Shown one piece after another: positions 58,575 through 64,000 of a stretch of DNA of 64,000 nucleotides. The translations under genes were made by a program, and so were the position numbers. Under the pieces are notes generated by a model that worked only from the letters and a program-made list of their open reading frames with translations, ran no database searches and was not told the DNA's origin. Origin of the DNA: Callorhinus ursinus (taxonomy: Eukaryota; Chordata; Mammalia; Carnivora; Otariidae); contig NW_020313044.1 in NCBI RefSeq assembly GCF_003265705.1, forward strand, positions 6,048,307 to 6,112,306, read 5' to 3'. Positions within the stretch are counted from its first letter, which is position 1; each line of letters opens with the position of its first letter.

Positions 58575-58740
58575 TCTCTTATCTGTCCCATTGGGTGAAC
58601 TCCTACTTGTTCTCTAAAGCCCAGCTCAAATGTTTCTTCCCCTCTGGAGCCATTCTTAATCCTCCTCTTTTCACTGCCTGGCAGAATAAAGCCTTCTCTT
58701 CTCAGCACTTTGAACAAACATCTGGATTGCAAACAGCTTG
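58575..58740 (+). mobile_element. L2 fragment
   Basis: 'gtgaactcctacttgttctctaaagcccagctcaaatgtttcttcccctctggagccattcttaatcc' matches the L2 block '…AACTCCTACTCATCCTTCAAAGCCCAGCTCAAATGTCACCTCCTC…'. Frames here are not host genes. Confidence 0.8.
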
Positions 58741-58758
58741 TAAATTTTCTCTTCAGAC

Positions 58759-59043
58759 CAGGGATGAGCAAACTGTGGCCCATGGGCCAAATCTGGCCTG
58801 TTGCCTATTTTTGTACAGTCTGTGAATTAAGAATGGATTTTACATTTTCAAACTGCTGGGGAAAAAAAAAGGAAAATACTATCTTATGCCATATTAAAAT
58901 AGGAGATTCAATTATGTATCGCGTGTGGTTCCTTTCATGCTACAATGGCAGAGCTGAGTTGTTGTGACAGAGACTATATGTAGCACACAAAGTATAAGAT
59001 TTTTACTACCTGGTCCTTGACAAAAAAAATTTGCTTGCACCTG
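58759..59043 (+). mobile_element. hAT-Charlie (MER1-group) MITE
   Basis: Starts CAGGGATGAGCAAACTGTGG and ends 'tttgcttgcacctg', degenerate terminal inverted repeats of a CAGGGGTCGGCAAACT…TTTGCCGACCCCTG element. Interior 'gggccaaatctggcctgttgcctatttttgtacagtctgtg', 'gctacaatggcagagctgagttgttgtgacagagac' fits. The exact family name is uncertain. Confidence 0.82.
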
Positions 59044-59094
59044 CTCTGTGGGTAGGGCCCATGTCATGTTCATATAGCTGATATGTAGGGTTAC

Positions 59095-59275
59095 CATAGG
59101 ATGAACACTACACTCAGCACTTCACATGCATTGACTTATCTAATCTTCAACAACTCTGAGGTAAGCACCACTATCATTTCCATTGTACAGATAAGGAAAC
59201 TGAGACCAAGACGCTGAGAACTTCTCCTAAAGTTAGATGAGTGACTCAGCTGTAGGACTGTGTGAAGCTCACAGC
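59095..59275 (-). mobile_element. MIR SINE, minus strand
   Basis: 'cactcagcacttcacatgcattgacttatctaatcttcaacaactctgaggtaagcacc', 'acagataaggaaactgagaccaag' and 'gtgactcagctgtagg' are MIR complement in order. Confidence 0.82.
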
Positions 59276-60179
59276 CACAGTGTGATCCTGGTCATTGTCA
59301 CCCAGGCACTGAGGCAGGGCAGTGCCTGGTTGCATGTGTGGAATAAATTATGACATTGCCCACAACTGTATTTCTCTGCCTAGGGGAAGGAACTTAAGCA
59401 CAACTTCTATTTGTTTTACTTCGGAGAGTGAAGGCCATCTTTGGTCGGTGGATTAATTAACCTCTTAGTGGTATGTGCTGAATATACCCCATGAGGCAGG
59501 CTCTGTGCCATGGCTGAGATAAAGAAATAAAGGAGCTTGCCTTCTGGAGATGAATCTTTGCCCCTGAATATTTGAATAAGGAGACAGAAAGCTCTTTCTA
59601 GAGCCTAGCCAGGATGGTGACTGAGTGAGATAGGAGATTATAGGTAGTTCCCCCGAAGGCTTCATGGCAAATGTTCTTCCATTGTTTTCATATGGAAGCC
59701 CTCATTCATTGTATTTAAGTTTTTGCCCCTCATGGGAAAGATTTGGTGATGAGTTCCCATGGTGCCTTGGTTGCTGCCCAAACAGTGAAGGTGTTTTCTA
59801 CTTGCCTATAATGTCTTCCTCACGTTTGGGAAGGAAAGGCCTGCCAGATACTTTTGAGTCCCCGCCGCCCCCCTCCGCCGCCCCAGCCCCGCCATCACTA
59901 CCTGGGCATTTACTACAACCTGTAGAATATCAGGAATTGTTTAATGATAGCATACAACATGATGGCCAATGGCTAGTGGTGGGGCAAACGATGGGAAACA
60001 GTGAGACATTCACTAATTAGGTGTGTGACCTGGTCCCTTAAAACACTCCCTGTGTTTTAGTTTCTTTACTTGGAAAATGGGGATAATAATGGCTACTACC
60101 TTGCAGGGTGGTTAAATCTATTAAATGAAATAGATTTCAGGACATTTGCAGCCTGAGTTCTCCAATATTAACCGCAGCT
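59276..60179. other. Non-coding; short CCG-rich tract
   Basis: No gene supported. A CCG-rich run lies at 59862-59896, and a MIR-like piece at about 60018-60140 ('gtgtgtgacctggtccctt', 'tttctttacttggaaaatggggataataatgg'). The 118-codon plus frame at 59664-60020 has no domain. Confidence 0.5.
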
Positions 60180-60900
60180 ATGGCCATTACTTGGACCATC
60201 TGCTGGGCTCTCAGGGGAGTCAGGGGATCCATGGGCTGAGCGCCCCGATGGTGCTTGTGAGGACAAAGATCTGGAGACTGAGAGGCTTAAGATGAAGCAA
60301 AAAGAACAGGAAGCCAAGGTTCTGGCCCAGGACACTGTGGACCCAAAAGATAAAGAGAATTCTTTTCCCCATTGCTCTCACCCCTTGCCCGTGCACAGTC
60401 CCCCTGGCTAAGCCCCCTCAAAAAGGCTGCGGTGATACCCCTATAATTGATTCAGGAGCAGGCAGCATCTGCAAAGGCTGAGATCCATATCGTGAGGAAG
60501 AAAGACCAGAAGAGAAAGCTGGAGTTCCTGGATGCCTCAGAAGAAGCCCAGGAGAAGGCTGAGGACCACTGGGAGCTGCAGACCAGCCCGGAGCTACTGG
60601 CTTTTGGGCGCCAACAAATATCAGATCTGCTAAACGATGATTTAGCCTGGGATCTGCACAACCTTCAGCCCACTGGCCAGAGGAGGCCCCTTCAGCTCAG
60701 CAGAGGACCCAGGACACTCAGAGGGCATATCAGGAAAACAGATGGAGTCATTCCTGAAGGCGAGCATCCTGGGTCCTGCTACGTGCCACCGCTGAGGCCA
60801 GTCCCTCCTGACTGGTGGCTCCCCTCCTCACTCAGCCACTTTTTCTTCTTTTTAAATACTTGTATAACCAGCTGTTGTGCAAATACAGTTTCTTCTCTGA
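60180..60900 (+). pseudogene. Unidentified processed-pseudogene-like region
   Basis: GC-richer block with coding-like character. Around 60260-60360 an open stretch would read [20 protein letters not shown]. After stops near 60410-60447 a longer frame (60447-60944) contains [25 protein letters not shown] and [19 protein letters not shown], a charged, coiled-coil-like composition. It is followed by a short 3' UTR-like end ('gtataaccagctgttgtgcaaatacagtttc') and a CAC microsatellite instead of a clear poly(A). I do not recognise the parent gene. It may be a retrocopy, a decayed exon or chance. Confidence 0.35.
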
Positions 60901-60929
60901 CACCACCACCACCACCACCACCACTACTA
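60901..60929. repeat. (CAC)n microsatellite
   Basis: About eight CAC units followed by CTACTA. Lies where a retrocopy's tail would be. Confidence 0.9.
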
Positions 60930-61389
60930 TCACAGTATCACTAGACTCTAGAAATCTGGCCTTGGAAAGAGCAGGCAGTTGGGTTAAGGAGACATGCTGA
61001 GTGTGCGGAGCTTGTGGGGCAGTGTGAAAGTCATTGCAGCCATCTCCAACTGTGTTATTTGCTGGAATGTTTTTCCAGGCACAGTATTATCCAGAGATCC
61101 CTACCTGAAACCCCTTTGGGTTCCAGTAGAGAAGGACTGGTCAAAAGTCCTATCTTTGTTCTTCAAGACCACGGGCTCAAGTTGGAACCTCTACTGCCAT
61201 AGGCCTTACAATCCCTCAACAACCCCTTGCCAAAGCTGTCATCCCCAGCTGGTCACAGGCACCACCCATCCACGCCTCCACCTGCAGTTTTTTTTTGCTC
61301 AGGGCTCTTTCTTCAACACAAAGCCTTCGACCTGTATGCTCTGCAAAATACCAGTGGGGCTTTCATGATAAACCCTTACTATACAAAGT
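60930..61389. other. Non-coding, unassigned
   Basis: The 124-codon plus frame (60994-61368) and a 62-codon frame overlap in different phases with no recognisable domain. Confidence 0.45.
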
Positions 61390-61545
61390 GTGTTCGCTCT
61401 ATGAATCAGCAGCATTGGCATCACCTGGGAGCTTGTTAGAAATGTAGACTTTCAAGCTCGAAGCAGACCTCATGAATTAGAACCCACTTTTTAAGAAGAT
61501 TCCTGGGTGATTTGCATGCATATTAATGTTTGAGAAAGAAAGTTG
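61390..61545. mobile_element. MER5-type hAT MITE
   Basis: 'gaatcagcagcattggcatcacctgggagcttgttagaaatgtagac', 'acccactttttaagaagattcctgggtgatttgcatgcatattaatgtttgag' are diagnostic for this family. Confidence 0.9.
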
Positions 61546-61639
61546 CAAAATGTAACTCACTTGAGAAGTTAAGATTTATCCTCAAGGAACATAGGATCCA
61601 CAGTCGGATCCAGATGTACGCATAAGGGAAAGAAGGTGG

Positions 61640-61745
61640 GGTGCCTGGCTGCTCAATCGGTGGAGCATGCAACTCTTGATCTCAGGGTTGTAAGTTCGAG
61701 CCCCATGTTGGGTGTGTAGAGATCACTTAAAAATAAAAACTTAAG
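61640..61745 (+). mobile_element. tRNA-Lys-like older carnivore SINE
   Basis: 'ggggtgcctggctgctcaatcggtggagcatgcaactcttgatctcagggttgtaagttcgagccccatgttgggtgtgtagagatcactt' is the short, tRNA-like CAN-SINE type, with A- and B-box regions (GTTCGAGCCCC) still visible. The A-rich tail is short, with no CT-rich tract. Subfamily older than the GCGCCTGGG copies. Confidence 0.9.
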
Positions 61746-62369
61746 AAAAAGAGCGAGAGAAAGAAGGGGATTCCTTCCATAGCCTATTTGAGAGGCATGG
61801 TCACTGTAGACGGGATACCACACTTACACTGAGGAAACCACGGGCAGTCCTGGATTCAAATTCAAGTTCTAATAATGCTCAAGGTGCCTCTGGTTTGAGC
61901 ACTGCCTTCTTCTAAAGATCTCAGGAAAAACAGGAGAACAGTTAACACTTAACACTAGCCTTTTTAGAGATCACTTCTAGCCTCGTGCTAACATACACTT
62001 TCTCCTGTTACAAAAAACACACTGAAATGAATAGGGCTTGGTTCCTAATGACATGCTAAGAACTCACATAAGGAGCAGAAGCATGGGTCAACAGCAACAC
62101 ATCCTTCTCAGGGTTTTGTTATCTTTGTTCTGATGACAGCAGTATCAGTAACAAAACTTTCTCATGTTCTTTGGAACTCTGATACTCTACAGAGTGCTTT
62201 TGGATAGTTCTTTGGGTTCACACTTACAGGTGGGTAGGAGAGACTTAGTACTACGCCAGTTGGACAGTGAGGAAAGGAGGTCAGGGCAGGTACTTGCCAA
62301 CACATATGATGGTAAGATGCAGAGCCAGAGCGGCTTTGAACTCTAGTTTCTAAGCAGTGATCACAATTG
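61746..62369. other. Non-coding, unassigned
   Basis: No gene or repeat assigned. Frames at 62162-62548 overlap the following MIR. Confidence 0.5.
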
Positions 62370-62560
62370 CACACACATATAGAGCACCTAGAGCCAGATA
62401 CTGAGCTGTGCACTTTACATACATTCTTCCACTTCATCTCTTGGCCCAGCCCTGCAGTGTAATGAAGTTGGTACTTTTTTGCATTTGAAGAAATTGACCG
62501 AGAGCCAGTAAGTGGTGCAATCAAGGACACAGATGGGCCCAACTCCAAAGCTCAGGCTCT
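62370..62560 (-). mobile_element. MIR SINE, minus strand
   Basis: 'agagcacctagagccagatactgagctgtgcactttacatacattcttcc' and 'ttgaagaaattgaccgagagccagtaagtggtgcaatcaaggacacag' are MIR complement. Confidence 0.78.
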
Positions 62561-62904
62561 CAGTGATTATGAAATAAATTTCTCTATAGGACATCCAGTC
62601 AAGGGGGATAGGTAATACTTTGTGTGCTTTTAGAATTATAAGGCAACATTATTTAAGAAAGCAGAACTTTTCAGACAAGAACATGTCTAGTCAACAATAA
62701 GAAACAGCATATTCTGTTTCTCAATCCCTCCCCTCCACTCGTAGAAAGAAAAGTTCTACTCTTTTGTGCCTATGGGCGTCAAGGTGAAGCAGAAGATATA
62801 CCTCAGCAAGAGGGAAGCAAGGGTGATGCCTCATAGATTTATCTAGGTTGAGACTAAGAGCACTGGCGATAAGGAACACAGATAATAATTATTAATAATA
62901 ATTT

Positions 62905-63125
62905 AGATGCAACGCCTTTTCCTTTAGGGTTTACCATGTAGCAGACACTGTGGTAAACACTTAACATGTATTAGCTCATTTAATTCCTCTAACCACATTA
63001 GGAAGCGGGCATGAATACTCGCATTTGGCAGCTGAGAACATGGAGGGTCAGAGAGGTTGAGAATCCTGTTCAAAGTTGCACAGCTGCCTCAATTTGTACA
63101 CAGATGAGTCTGACTCCACAGCAGA
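62905..63125 (-). mobile_element. MIR SINE, minus strand
   Basis: 'gtttaccatgtagcagacactgtggtaaacacttaacatgtattagctcatttaattcctctaaccacattaggaag' and 'agagaggttgagaatcctgttcaaagttgcacagctgcc' are in MIR order. Near full length. Confidence 0.85.
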
Positions 63126-63274
63126 GACACACAAGCAGTAGGTGACGGACATCTAGAGGCCAGTTATGAAGGTGGTGATGTTTTCTATCGTTTCATAGGG
63201 GAGATAAAATAAAGTAAGCACACCTGGAACTTCCAGAGAAATAGAGCCATGGGGTTCTCTAGCTTACATGACTC

Positions 63275-63400
63275 AGACCGGTGCTTTTAAACTTGACCTC
63301 CATTCAGAATCACCTGGAGGGCTGGCTTACACACATGTGGCCGCCCTCCTCCCCATCCCATCACAGTGAGTTTTGATTATGTCGGTCTAGTGTGTGACCT
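63275..63400. mobile_element. MER5-type hAT MITE, diverged
   Basis: 'ccggtgcttttaaacttgacctccattcagaatcacctggagggctggcttacac' resembles MER5A left half; the right half is decayed. Confidence 0.65.
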
Positions 63401-64000
63401 GGAACTTACACTTCCACCCAGTGCCCGGGAGCGGTGACCTAATTTGTGGGACCCTGAGCGAAATCAAGAGGCAGAGCTACTCACTCAAAAAGCAAGAAAA
63501 AAGTCCCTTTAAATAAGGTACTAAAAGACAAAACATTTCCTTTCTTTCATGGTCTCTCTCAACCAACATGGTATTCTTTTATTGGCTACTTGACGTGTCA
63601 TAGTAAATAATGAGCCTGACTTTGTTCATCTTTAGACTATACAATGACAATTTGAAAGACCATTTCATTCATTTGTGAAATCACCGACCCTAGGACAATT
63701 CGTCTTTGTATCATATATACTGTTCGGACCAGAAGAGTGGAATTGCCACACAAAACTGGTTCAGTTGTCTTTATTTGACTTCTTGATAGGCACGCCTTCT
63801 GCCAAGTTTCTCCACTTTTGACTTCGTGAGGAATAAGGAAGTACGGAGTAAGGAACCACGGCTGGCCCTATCTGTCCTTTTCCTCCTGAGGGTCAGCAGG
63901 TGGCCAATTCACGGGAAAGAATGGCTAGTGTTCCTCAGAGGGTTGTGCCTCTCAGAATGCCATTGTTTTTGTCTGGGTTCATAGAGAGTTCTGGTTCAAA
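63401..64000. other. Non-coding, unassigned
   Basis: No repeat or gene recognised to the window edge. Confidence 0.5.

Noticed and set aside
61640..61745. tRNA gene
   Set aside because: The A- and B-box-like text belongs to a tRNA-derived SINE: there is no acceptor-stem pairing, and an A-rich tail follows.

Overview
This is nuclear genomic DNA from a mammal, most probably a caniform carnivore of the arctoid type (bear, seal or weasel-like). The diagnosis rests on tRNA-derived CAN-SINEs with the GGCGCCTGGGTGGCTCAGT head and CT-rich/A-rich tail. The youngest copies have an 'ACACAAGCAGGGGGAG' body, unlike the dominant dog SINE, and sit beside carnivore-type L1 elements with a G-rich 3' UTR. There are no bacterial operons, no CRISPR array and no RNA gene. 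I find no intact, recognisable host protein-coding gene. Nearly all short reading frames here are chance frames or fall inside repeats. The window looks like an intergenic or deep-intronic tract shaped by retrotransposition.

Layout: 1-4.6 kb holds old minus-strand L1M pieces with a CAN-SINE inside and young SINEs around them. 4.6-13.9 kb is mostly unique DNA with L2/MIR remnants, an isolated CpG-rich patch (about 7.15-7.36 kb), two SINEs and a 36-bp L1 'micro-insertion' with a 23-bp target-site duplication. 13.98-14.42 kb is a candidate solitary retroviral LTR. 14.7-15.7 kb is an L1 inserted into an older L1. 19.0-21.8 kb is a three-layer L1 complex: a 5'-inverted (twin-primed) L1 split by a younger L1 3' end. 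22-30 kb is ancient L2/MIR-type repeats, one young SINE and microsatellites.

The dominant feature is a 7.05-kb full-length L1 on the minus strand (30694-37743) flanked by a perfect 20-bp duplication. It keeps a CpG-rich 5' end, a 5' UTR with a roughly 250-bp tandem duplication, ORF1, ORF2 and a 3' UTR, but both ORFs are broken. A 211-codon frame lies antisense in its 5' UTR, in a position reminiscent of primate L1 ORF0. 38-46.7 kb is mostly unique sequence with MER5-type, MIR and L1 3'-end pieces. 46.7-49.7 kb has an old plus-strand L1M, two SINEs and a short L1 with two A-tracts. 50-64 kb is AT-rich unique DNA with MIR, L2, hAT-type elements, SINEs and one unidentified pseudogene-like region near 60.2-60.9 kb.

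The elements interact mainly through nesting, which gives relative ages. Intact L1 source elements would have supplied the machinery for the SINE insertions in trans (established biology), but nothing here appears currently able to encode it. All family names are from recognition by eye; subfamily and species need a repeat-library search.
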